From UBA8437 sp003445035 (lineage in GTDB: Bacteria; Planctomycetota; Planctomycetia; Planctomycetales; Planctomycetaceae), in assembly GCA_937901285.1 (NCBI GenBank), contig CALCHI010000517.1, forward strand, positions 1-25,351: a DNA stretch of 25,351 bases. Reading direction: 5' to 3'. Positions 9,701 to 16,775 of this stretch are shown one piece after another. Each line of letters begins with the position of its first letter. Position 1 is the first letter of the stretch. The notes under the pieces were generated by a model. That model had not been told where the DNA came from. It worked only from the letters and a program-made list of their open reading frames with translations, and searched no databases. Made by a program: the position numbers and the translations under genes.

Positions 9701-9924
9701 TGGCACTTCAGGCAATGGAAACACTCGACCCGGCCCTGCTGCTGAAGACCGTTCGCGAAAACAACATCAGCATGTGCGGAGTGCTGCCCGCGGTGATCGT
9801 GATGGAAACGCTGATTCGTCGCGGCACACTGACGAAGCACCAGAGAACTGGTTACGCCACTTCGGCCGAGACGACCGGTGACTCCAGCCGGGTGGTTGGC
9901 TACGCCGGCATGCTGCTGGGTTGA
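6718..9924 (+). CDS. AmmeMemoRadiSam triple fusion: radical SAM + AMMECR1 + MEMO1
   Basis: 1068 residues. Residues 1-370 are the AmmeMemoRadiSam radical SAM enzyme: N-terminal CDLCPREC (Cys32, Cys35), the 4Fe-4S motif CNLGCKFC (Cys97, Cys101, Cys104), and a Cys-rich FCPNC...CRFC tail that could bind a metal. After a linker, about 415-600 is the AMMECR1 (protein A) domain with LRSCMG at 462-467 (family form LRGCIG) and RGLLLPGVA. About 605-795 is a segment I cannot assign. From about 800 to the end is the MEMO1 (protein B) domain: GVAGRFYPEDPDEL, PHAG (His843), GPKHT (His873), SQEHAIE (His923), SSDMNH (His982) and MCG (Cys1020), the metal-site and conserved residues of this dioxygenase-like fold. 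The three proteins are usually separate neighbouring genes; here they are one chain. The biochemical product is not established to my knowledge. No internal stop or frameshift is seen. The start ATG at 6718 has no strong Shine-Dalgarno and may be coupled to the upstream gene. Confidence 0.93.
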   Translation: MPDSVLLPPPPHRADGLRPGGWWTRRGDRILCDLCPRECLLKEGDRGFCFVRQNVDGEMVLTTYGRSTGFCIDPIEKKPLNHFLPGTAVLSFGTAGCNLGCKFCQNWSISKSREIQRLSEQATPEAIAEAAVATGCRSVAFTYNDPVIWAEYAIDAAEACHQRGLKTVAVTAGYISDVARKPVFECFDAANVDLKAFTELFYQHLTLSHLQPVLDTLTWLQHETDIWFEITNLLIPDENDGPDELQKMCDWILEHLGDSVPVHFTAFHPDFRMQDKPRTPHETLIAAREIALATGLKYAYVGNVNDAARQSTFCPNCRELLIERDWHELGTWNLDDGDCRFCGTALDGLFEARPGDWGRKRQTVDMSKFALPIISNDTGNDAEHIDAVFTQGISSMARTPTESADERTLDDHQQQAIVEAAAAAVQAAVLDHPLEWSDPDLGGTAARILSGAFVSLKRSGQLRSCMGLQGQPIRLDEALQRAARNAAREDPRFPPISPNELDQLDMEVWLLHGPEEVTERGEDRIARVTIGRHGLQVIRGDKRGLLLPGVATDHDWNAETFLDQVCIKAGLPPTAWRDDATRLFTFDGDCLVGRVSTTPVSATTHSFDNSHVATYADFCNANIKALLTGGVASPYLPGVPDGDVQGLLLQSNWLGNARPVTQGRLTLNTGMPLQATLFELVQEIASRLQRQIGPRQQIGLTTDLLILDDAAMHGTTDAIQLDGAERGERAIVVTSADRFSLHWDRDTTPDQLVGRCLADIDLPDASRGVAYSLRGVGTAGTFSMRRVPQAVIRSGGRPPGVAGRFYPEDPDELAQQVEACFADAASAATSSTGRAWPAAMVPHAGLSFSGTVAAGTLSLLEIPESVIIIGPKHTRHGVPWAVAPHDSWQLPGGDMAGDPELARLLAEAIPGLELDAEAHSQEHAIEVELPLIRHLAPQAKVVGVAIGNGDLDSCRGFAENLAVVLDQLETPPLLLISSDMNHFATDSENRRLDELALQAMETLDPALLLKTVRENNISMCGVLPAVIVMETLIRRGTLTKHQRTGYATSAETTGDSSRVVGYAGMLLG

Positions 9925-10016
9925 GTTTCGGAACCGGCCACACGGATGCATCCCTGCGAACGGCGACGTAGAATGCCCGGCCAACCGAAACCGATCCTAC
10001 AGCCGGGATTTCTCCG

Positions 10017-11369
10017 ATGAACGACACGCGACTTCCATTCGCCGCCGATAACGGCGGCATCTCACGGCGGCGACTGCTCCAGGGCGTCGCCGGTAGCGCC
10101 CTGGCCCTGCCACTGGCCGGAGCCGCGTTGGCTGCCGTTGCCAAGCCGCGTCCGCGGGTCGCGGCGGTCTACACGATCTGCACGCACCGATCGCACGCCC
10201 ACGTGATCCTCGAGAATTTTCTCGGCCCCTACCTGTTCAACGGCGTGCCCACCGATCCCGGTGTCGACATCGTCTCGATCTACGCCGATCAGCGACCCGG
10301 CAAAGCCGACATGACCGACGCGATCTCCAAGGCGTACAAGCTGCCGGTCTTCAAGACGATCAACGACGCGCTGTGCGTGGGCGGCAAGTCCCTGGCCGTC
10401 GACGCCGTGCTCTCCATCGGAGAACACGGCAGCTACCCCCGCACCGAACTGGGACAGGTCAAGTATCCACGAAAACGGTTCTTCGACGAGATGGTCGCCA
10501 CCATGAAGCGATCCGGACGCTTCGTTCCGGTTTTCAACGACAAGCACCTCTCGTATCGCTGGGACTGGGCCCGGGAGATGTACCAGACAGCCCGGGAACT
10601 GAAGATCCCTTTCATGGCCGGAAGCTCAGTGCCCCTGGCCACCCGGCGTCCCAACCTCGAGTTGCCCCCCGGACAGTTGATCGACGAGGCGATCTCGATC
10701 CACGGCGGTCCGCTCGAATCCTACGACTTTCACGGACTCGAACTGCTGCAGTCGATGATCGAATCGCGTAAGGGAGGCGAGACCGGGGTGGCCAGTGTCG
10801 AGTTCCTCGCCGGCGACGCCGTCTGGCAGGCCGCCAAGCAGGGACGATGGTCCATCGAACTGGCACACGAGGCGATGAAGGCCGAACTGGGCAAGCCGCT
10901 GGAGGACCTCAGGTTCGTGCCCGGTGAAACCAAACGGGCGGCACACGCGCTTTTGATCAAGTACCGCGACGGCACCAGGGGCACGGTCCTGCGTGTCGGA
11001 CAGGACAGCACCCGCTGGAACTTCGCCTGTCGGATGAACGGCAAGCCAACGGTTCATTCCACCGCGTTCTACGTCGGTCCCTGGCAGAACCGGAACCTGT
11101 TCAAGGCCCTCTCGCACTCGATCCAGACCCACTTCAAGAACCGCAGAGCACCATACCCGGTCGAGCGAACCTTGCTGGTGACCGGCACACTGGAAGCGTC
11201 CATGCGGGCCACCAGGCAACCCGGACAACCGCTGGAGACTCCTCAACTGGGAGTCAGCTACCAGCCGGTCGATTTCCGGGCCATGCGGGAAATGGGAGCC
11301 ACCTGGACACTGATCACTCCCGACGTGCCCCAACCGGCCGGCATCCACAAGCTGGGGAGTGGTTCGTGA
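10017..11369 (+). CDS. Tat-exported protein of unknown function, 450 aa
   Basis: The N-terminus carries a twin-arginine signal (SRRRLLQGVAGSALALPLAGAALA), so the mature protein is predicted to be exported folded. The mature part starts with a beta strand-like PRVAAVYTICTHRSHAHVI and alternates strand and helix segments (VDIVSIYADQ, PVFKTINDAL, VDAVLSIGEHGSYP), reminiscent of the Rossmann half of Gfo/Idh-type oxidoreductases, but I see no clear GxGxxG motif and do not assign an enzyme. Many planctomycete secreted Gfo/Idh-like proteins share this Tat plus Rossmann layout (family knowledge). The start ATG at 10017 gives the signal peptide directly. It stands 92 bases after the AmmeMemoRadiSam gene and ends 27 bases from the convergent peroxidase gene. 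Conserved-looking features worth comparing are SIGEHGSYP, FNDKHLSYRWDWA and SSVPLATRRP. Confidence 0.75.
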   Translation: MNDTRLPFAADNGGISRRRLLQGVAGSALALPLAGAALAAVAKPRPRVAAVYTICTHRSHAHVILENFLGPYLFNGVPTDPGVDIVSIYADQRPGKADMTDAISKAYKLPVFKTINDALCVGGKSLAVDAVLSIGEHGSYPRTELGQVKYPRKRFFDEMVATMKRSGRFVPVFNDKHLSYRWDWAREMYQTARELKIPFMAGSSVPLATRRPNLELPPGQLIDEAISIHGGPLESYDFHGLELLQSMIESRKGGETGVASVEFLAGDAVWQAAKQGRWSIELAHEAMKAELGKPLEDLRFVPGETKRAAHALLIKYRDGTRGTVLRVGQDSTRWNFACRMNGKPTVHSTAFYVGPWQNRNLFKALSHSIQTHFKNRRAPYPVERTLLVTGTLEASMRATRQPGQPLETPQLGVSYQPVDFRAMREMGATWTLITPDVPQPAGIHKLGSGS

Positions 11370-11396
11370 ACTGCGTCGGATTTCTCGGAAACACGA

Positions 11397-12440
11397 CTAC
11401 GGCCATTGGCCATCGAGCGCCTTGAGGAACTCGACCAGGAAACCGACTTCCTTTTTGTCGAGTTCCAACGGCCGCATCAATGGATCGAGTTGCGGGTTCT
11501 TCACTCCACCCCGGTTGTAGAATTCGACAACCTCCTTGAGTGTTTTCACGCTGCCGTCATGCATGTACGGTGCCGTCCGTCCAACGCCACGCAGCGTCGG
11601 TGTCTTGAATCGCCCCCGGTCGGACACGCGACGACTGACCGACATGCGACCCGCATCGGGATTCGCTTGCCTGCTGCCAACCCCGGTATTGTGGAAACGT
11701 TCGTCGGTGAAGTTCGCTCCCGAATGACACCACCAGCAACGACCTCGGCTCTCGTACAACCACAATCCCTGCCGCTGGGCGTCGGTCAGGACATCGGCTT
11801 TCCCGGCGCGAAACTGGTCAACCCGGCTGTTGCCCAGCAGCAGGGTCCGCTCGAAGTCGGCGATCGAGCGAGCCACGTTGGCGGCGGTGACACCGTCGGG
11901 GAACGTGCGACCGAATTCCGAAACGTAACCCGCATCCGCTTTTAGCCGGGCCACGACCTCGGTGAGCTTCGATCCCAGCTCCCGGGGATTTTCAATCGGA
12001 AACCGCACCTGCTCCTCAAGACTGGACGCCCGACCGTCCCAGAAAAACCGCTGGCCCATCGCGACGTTGAACAGTGACGGAGCGTTGCGTTGTCCCAGGG
12101 CCTTGTCGATTCCGACCGACAGCGGCCGCGGATCGGCAAACCCGTGAGCGGGATCGTGACACGAAGCACACGCCAACGAGCGATCCCTCGAAAGGATCCG
12201 GTCAAAGAACAGGCGGCGGCCCAGTGCCACCCGATCGATGGTCCGTTGATCGACAGGGTCAGAAGCGGCCGCGAGCTTCAAGCCTGCCGGTGGCTTGCGT
12301 CGTGCCAGATCCGCCGGCAGCGTGTCTGCGGGAATCACTCGGGGCTTCGGATCCGCGCCCGTGACACCGGCCACCCCGCCGGCCACGACGACAAGGACCA
12401 CGATCACAAACGGTTGGGGCCTGGTGGCCACGCGGATCAT
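11397..12440 (-). CDS. Di-haem cytochrome c peroxidase (MauG/CCP family)
   Basis: 347 residues with an N-terminal hydrophobic signal peptide (FVIVVLVVVAGGVAG), so a periplasmic protein. Two c-type haem motifs are visible: CASCH (Cys91-Cys94-His95) and CWWCH (Cys235-Cys238-His239). Further family marks are GRRLFFDRILSRDRSLACASCH at the first haem, FWDGRASSLEEQ, and APYMHDGS, whose Met293 is the usual axial ligand of the high-potential haem in this family. Bacterial CCPs reduce hydrogen peroxide to water using cytochrome c or a copper protein as electron donor; MauG relatives instead oxidise a protein substrate, and sequence alone does not separate these. The start codon lies 6 bases after the stop of the dehydrogenase gene, so the two form a transcription unit, although no functional link is obvious. 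Confidence 0.93.
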   Translation of the reverse strand: MIRVATRPQPFVIVVLVVVAGGVAGVTGADPKPRVIPADTLPADLARRKPPAGLKLAAASDPVDQRTIDRVALGRRLFFDRILSRDRSLACASCHDPAHGFADPRPLSVGIDKALGQRNAPSLFNVAMGQRFFWDGRASSLEEQVRFPIENPRELGSKLTEVVARLKADAGYVSEFGRTFPDGVTAANVARSIADFERTLLLGNSRVDQFRAGKADVLTDAQRQGLWLYESRGRCWWCHSGANFTDERFHNTGVGSRQANPDAGRMSVSRRVSDRGRFKTPTLRGVGRTAPYMHDGSVKTLKEVVEFYNRGGVKNPQLDPLMRPLELDKKEVGFLVEFLKALDGQWP

Positions 12441-12446
12441 CGCGAC

Positions 12447-13883
12447 TCACTCCTCGGGCCAGCGAGAGGTCACTTTCCTCGACTGCGTCCAGAACGCCAC
12501 CGACTCCTCTCCGGTGATGTTGCCCACACCAAACCGCGAGTCGTTCCAGCCGCCGAAGCCGAAGGGTTCTCGAGGCACCGGCACGCCGATGTTCACGCCA
12601 ATCATTCCCGACGAAGCCCGAGAAGCAAATTCGCGAGCGGCACCGCCATCGCGAGTGTAGATCGCCGCGGCGTTCCCGAACGGCGATCGCCTCTCGATCT
12701 CCAGGGCCTCGTCCATGTCTTCGGCACGTAACACCGCCAACACCGGCCCGAACACTTCCTGCTGGGCGATCGCCATCTCGGGCGTCACGCCATCGATCAC
12801 AGTGGCGCCGACGTAGTAGCCGCCTTCGCAACCCTCCACCGTCGCCCCCCGTCCATCAACCAGCACCCGGGCCCCGGCTGCCTCCGCCTCGTCGATGAAC
12901 CCCACGATCCGATCACGGGCCGACGACGAAATGACAGCTCCGAGATTATGACCGGGAACGACCTCGGCCGCCTTTTCGCAGACCCGCTCGATGATGTGGT
13001 CCACCTCTCCGACTGCGATCAGAGCCGAAGCGGCCATGCACCGCTGGCCGGCACAACCCGTCGCCGACTCGGTCACGTTCTCGGCCGTCAACTCGACCTC
13101 GGCATCGGGCAACACGACCAGGTGATTCTTGGCCCCGCCCATCCCCAGGGCCCGCTTGCCCGAGGACGTGGCACGCGAGTACACCGACCGGGCCACAGGT
13201 GTCGATCCCACGAAGGCGACCGCCGAGATTCCCGGGTGATCACAGATCGCTTCGACGATCCGGCGATCACCGTTGATCATCTGGAAGACCCCGTCGGGCA
13301 GACCCGCCTCGGCCAGCAGTTCGGCACTCCGACGCGCCGTCAACGGGACCTGCTCGGACGGCTTCAGGATGTACGCATTGCCCAGGGTGATCGCAATCGG
13401 GATCGTCCAGTGAGGAACCATGCAGGGGAAATTGAACGGGGTGATCGAGGCAACCACGCCCAGCGGACAATGATCGACCCGGCACTCGACACCCGGACTG
13501 ACCTCCAGCACCTCGCCGGCAACAAGCTGCGGCAACGAGCAGGCGAACTCGGTCACCTCGATCGCCTTGGCCACCTCGGCCCGCCCTTCGGCAACCGTCT
13601 TGCCGTTCTCCAGGTGCACCAGTTCGGCCAGTTCCTCGGTGTGGCTCTCGAGCAACGACCGGTAACGATAAGCCACCTGGGCACGGTCACGGATCGTCAG
13701 CTCCGACCAGCCCGAGAACGCCGCCGTGGCGGCCTCGACCGCCCGGTCGAGTTCAACGGTTGTCGAGAGAGGGATGCTGGAGAGAACCGAGCCATCCAGG
13801 GGACTGGTGACATCCAGATGCTCGAGACCGTCACCGGAAGACCATTGACCGTTGATCAGGTTGCCGACTGGAGAATGGGACAT
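12447..13883 (-). CDS. mmsA: CoA-acylating methylmalonate-semialdehyde dehydrogenase
   Basis: 478 residues when started at the ATG at 13883, which is preceded by AGGAAAG at suitable spacing; the frame continues 29 codons further upstream without family similarity. The protein has the aldehyde dehydrogenase fold: SITPFNFPCMVPHW and ILKPSEQVP in the NAD-binding half, FVGSTPVA, LGMGGAKNHLVV, and the nucleophile Cys282 in GCAGQRCMA. The NFPCMVPHW and GQRCMA forms are characteristic of the MMSDH (MmsA/IolA) branch, which converts methylmalonate semialdehyde to propionyl-CoA, or malonate semialdehyde to acetyl-CoA, with NAD and CoA, in valine or inositol breakdown. Which pathway it serves is not shown; no other valine or inositol genes are adjacent. 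It is divergent from the kinase gene with about 173 bases between the chosen starts, which should contain both promoters. Confidence 0.92.
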   Translation of the reverse strand: MSHSPVGNLINGQWSSGDGLEHLDVTSPLDGSVLSSIPLSTTVELDRAVEAATAAFSGWSELTIRDRAQVAYRYRSLLESHTEELAELVHLENGKTVAEGRAEVAKAIEVTEFACSLPQLVAGEVLEVSPGVECRVDHCPLGVVASITPFNFPCMVPHWTIPIAITLGNAYILKPSEQVPLTARRSAELLAEAGLPDGVFQMINGDRRIVEAICDHPGISAVAFVGSTPVARSVYSRATSSGKRALGMGGAKNHLVVLPDAEVELTAENVTESATGCAGQRCMAASALIAVGEVDHIIERVCEKAAEVVPGHNLGAVISSSARDRIVGFIDEAEAAGARVLVDGRGATVEGCEGGYYVGATVIDGVTPEMAIAQQEVFGPVLAVLRAEDMDEALEIERRSPFGNAAAIYTRDGGAAREFASRASSGMIGVNIGVPVPREPFGFGGWNDSRFGVGNITGEESVAFWTQSRKVTSRWPEE

Positions 13884-14056
13884 GTCCGTGTCTTTCCTGG
13901 TGCCGCCGGATTGCCAATTCGCTGGAGCCAGCCAGCCTAACTCAAACTCGGGTTCCCGGCGACGCACCAACGGTGCGAATCGAGTATCCTCAACCGCCCG
14001 ACTTGCAGCCGACGACTTCGCCGGCCGGATCCGCAGTGCGTTCCAGAGATTCCTCG

Positions 14057-15436
14057 ATGGCCCACCTGGTGGCCGAAGGTCCCGAACCCGGACAGGGGTG
14101 GTGTCGAGAGTTCTCGACCGGCCAGGCCGTGAGAATCGGCCGATCCCCCGAGACCGGCTGGGACGTCGGATGGGATCGGCAGATCTCGCGGGATCACGCA
14201 GAACTGCTCTTTGACGGCGGCCTGTTGACGGTCCGACAGTCCGACGCCGCCCGCAATCCCATCCATTTCGACGGCCAGCCCACCCAGAGATGCTCGCTGG
14301 AGTTCGGCGAGTCGTTTCGGATCGGGCAGACGGTGTTTCGGCTGGTCAAACAGCCTCCCGACCAGGATGCCTCCGGTTCCGATTCACCGGCCGGCCCGGG
14401 CCACCCGCACCACATCGGGGACTACCTGATCAGCCGCCTGCTGGGTACCGGGGGAATGGGATCGGTCTACCTGGCCCGCCATGCTGCCACCGGCCGGGAG
14501 GTGGCTCTGAAAGTCCTGGGCGACGAGATGTCAATCAACCCCGACATGGTCCGCCGCTTTCAACTCGAAGGAGAATGTGCCCTGGATCTGAAACACGCCA
14601 ACCTGGTCGAGGTCTATGAAACCGGCAACGCCGAAGGGACCCACTACATCGCACAGGAGTACATCGACGGGGTCGACATCGGTGAACTGATCCAGCAACG
14701 CGGACCGCTTCCCCTCAAGCGAGCCATCTCGATCATTCGCCAGGTGGCCGCAGCCCTGGGCTACCTGCACCAGGGGAATATCATCCACCGGGACATCAAG
14801 CCGTCGAACCTGCTGGTGTCCCGGGATGGAATCCCCAGACTGGCCGACATGGGCGTGGCCAGATCGATCGAGTCCGACAGCGAAAGCGGGCGGATGACAC
14901 AGGTCGGAACCGTCGTCGGAACTGTCGACTACATCGCTCCCGAACAGGCCGACGACAGCCACTCGGCTGACGCCCGCAGCGACATCTATTCCCTGGGCTG
15001 CACCTGGTACGAGATGCTGACCGGGTCGCCGCCATTTCCCAACGGCACCCTGACCGACAAGATCACCGCTCACGCCACACAACCACCGCCTGACCCCAGG
15101 GAACTCAATCCCGATGTCCCCGAAGCGATGGTCGCGGTGCTCGACCGGATGATGGCCAAGTCGCCCGACCAGCGTCATCAGTCGATCGCAGAACTGCTCG
15201 ACGACATCGCCACCGACACATTGATCACGCCCGATGTCAGCAATTCGGTGCTGGCGGGGCTAGCCGAAAGTTCCGGCGAATTCCGTCTCGAGGACAAAGG
15301 CCAGGACCAACCGACCGGCTCGCTGGTCATCACCTGTGCCCACTGTGGTCGCGCCTACAAGATCCGATCCGGTTTGGTGGGGAAGAGATTGAAGTGCCGG
15401 GACTGTGGCAAGGCGATCGAAGCTCAGGCACAATAA
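14057..15436 (+). CDS. FHA-domain serine/threonine protein kinase with C-terminal zinc ribbon
   Basis: 459 residues from the ATG at 14057, where FHA similarity begins; the frame is open back to 13973 but that extra part looks unrelated. Residues 1-100 form an FHA domain (VRIGRSPETGWDV, ISRDHAELLFD), which binds phosphothreonine. Residues about 125-385 are a Hanks-type kinase: glycine loop LLGTGGMGSVYLA, Lys152 in VALKVL, catalytic loop HRDIKPSN (Asp246), DMG in place of DFG (Asp264 retained), APE-like APEQADD and SDIYSLGCTWYEMLTG. The C-terminus holds two CxxC pairs (Cys427/430 and Cys447/450), a short zinc ribbon. No transmembrane helix is evident, so it is probably cytosolic. Catalytic residues are intact. 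It begins a (+) run with the PQQ-like and SMP-30-like genes, but whether it regulates them is unknown. Confidence 0.9.
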   Translation: MAHLVAEGPEPGQGWCREFSTGQAVRIGRSPETGWDVGWDRQISRDHAELLFDGGLLTVRQSDAARNPIHFDGQPTQRCSLEFGESFRIGQTVFRLVKQPPDQDASGSDSPAGPGHPHHIGDYLISRLLGTGGMGSVYLARHAATGREVALKVLGDEMSINPDMVRRFQLEGECALDLKHANLVEVYETGNAEGTHYIAQEYIDGVDIGELIQQRGPLPLKRAISIIRQVAAALGYLHQGNIIHRDIKPSNLLVSRDGIPRLADMGVARSIESDSESGRMTQVGTVVGTVDYIAPEQADDSHSADARSDIYSLGCTWYEMLTGSPPFPNGTLTDKITAHATQPPPDPRELNPDVPEAMVAVLDRMMAKSPDQRHQSIAELLDDIATDTLITPDVSNSVLAGLAESSGEFRLEDKGQDQPTGSLVITCAHCGRAYKIRSGLVGKRLKCRDCGKAIEAQAQ

Positions 15437-15487
15437 CTCAGCCACTCGGCGCGATGCTCTTAGTACCGGCAATTGAGGAGAGTCTTC

Positions 15488-16735
15488 ATGGTGTTCGTTC
15501 CCAGGATCGCAGGCGGGCTTGTCATCGTCATTGCCGTGACATTCTCGGCCACCACCCCGCTTTCGGCATCGAACTGGCCCGCATGGCGAGGCCCGGACGG
15601 CACCGGTCGCAGTCACGAACAGAACCTGCCCGTCACCTGGAGCCCGACCAACAACGTCACCTGGAAAACCGCGTTGCCCGGTGAAGGCAACTCGACCCCG
15701 ATCACCTGGAACGACCGCGTGTTCCTGACCTGCCCGGTCGACGGCGGCAAGATCCGGCGACTGATCTGCCTGGACCGCGCCAACGGCAAGATCCTCTGGA
15801 AACACGACGTGCCGTTCCCGGGCAAGGAGACGACTCATCGGGACAACCCGTTCTGCTCGGGTTCGCCCACGACCGACGGCAAACGGGTCTACGCCAGCTT
15901 CGGATCGGCCGGTGCCCTGGCCTGCGATTTCGAGGGAAACGTCGTCTGGCACCGCAAGCTCGGCAAGCTGACCCACGTCTTCGGCCAGGCCACCACCCCC
16001 GTCCTCTACAAGAACCTTGTGATCGTCCATCGGGGACCGGGCGTCAAGACACACCTCGTGGCGCTGGATCGACAAACCGGGGCCACCGTGTGGGACACGC
16101 CCGAATTTGCCAAGAACAGCAACCTCTACGGATCCTGGTCGACACCGGTGATCGTCCGGGTGGGCGGGCGAGACGAACTCATCGTCACGATGCCTCGCGA
16201 GATCAAGGGCTATGACCCCACGACCGGCAAGGAGCTCTGGAAGTGCGGTGGCCTGGGAACCGAGATCTACACGATGCCGACGATCGGCGACGGGCTGGTC
16301 GTGGGCATCAGCGGTCACCAGGGACCGGCGATGGCCGTCAAGCTGGGAGGGCGTGGAGATCTCACCGAATCGAACCGCCTCTGGCTGACCGCCAAGAACC
16401 AGCAACGTGTGGGATCGGGCGTCATCGTCGGTGATCACCTCTACGTCTCCAACGCCACCGGAATCGCCCAGTGCATCGAGGCCCGGACCGGCAACGTCGT
16501 CTGGGCCAAGCGGCTCGGCGGGACGCTGTGGGGCACTTTGCTGGCCGCCGGCGGCCGGCTGTACGTCGGCAACAAGGAAGGCGATGTCTTCGTCCTGGCG
16601 GCCTCACCCGAATACAAGCTGCTGGCCAGGAACCGCATGGGTGAACACATGAAGGCCGCCGTGGCCCCGTCAGACGGGCAGTTGTTCGTCCGGACCTACA
16701 AGTCGATCTACTGCATCGGCAAGCGAACACGCTGA
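15488..16735 (+). CDS. Secreted PQQ-like beta-propeller protein
   Basis: 415 residues from the ATG at 15488, which has GAGGAG seven bases upstream; a TTG at 15473 in the same frame is the Shine-Dalgarno region itself and is rejected as start. A signal peptide (IAGGLVIVIAVTFSATTPLSA) is followed by NWPAWRGPDGTGRS, the opening of a family of exported propellers common in planctomycetes. Repeated blades of the PQQ/BamB type follow (for example LDRANGKILWKHDV, LDRQTGATVWDT, YDPTTGKELWKCG, IEARTGNVVWAKRL), each with a tryptophan-ending strand. These proteins may scaffold partners or bind a cofactor; I see no clear catalytic calcium/PQQ residues and would not call it a dehydrogenase. It lies 51 bases after the kinase gene and 40 before the SMP-30-like gene. 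Confidence 0.88.
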   Translation: MVFVPRIAGGLVIVIAVTFSATTPLSASNWPAWRGPDGTGRSHEQNLPVTWSPTNNVTWKTALPGEGNSTPITWNDRVFLTCPVDGGKIRRLICLDRANGKILWKHDVPFPGKETTHRDNPFCSGSPTTDGKRVYASFGSAGALACDFEGNVVWHRKLGKLTHVFGQATTPVLYKNLVIVHRGPGVKTHLVALDRQTGATVWDTPEFAKNSNLYGSWSTPVIVRVGGRDELIVTMPREIKGYDPTTGKELWKCGGLGTEIYTMPTIGDGLVVGISGHQGPAMAVKLGGRGDLTESNRLWLTAKNQQRVGSGVIVGDHLYVSNATGIAQCIEARTGNVVWAKRLGGTLWGTLLAAGGRLYVGNKEGDVFVLAASPEYKLLARNRMGEHMKAAVAPSDGQLFVRTYKSIYCIGKRTR

Positions 16736-16775
16736 ACACCACTCAATCAACACGACATCTCCCGGAGACATCACC

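Noticed and set aside
9944..9953. Perfect 10-base palindrome GGATGCATCC between genes, as a possible operator
   Set aside because: Single short copy with no second site or adjacent regulator; expected by chance at this level.
13973..14056. Upstream extension of the kinase gene start
   Set aside because: The extra 28 residues have no FHA similarity and the domain starts right after the ATG at 14057.
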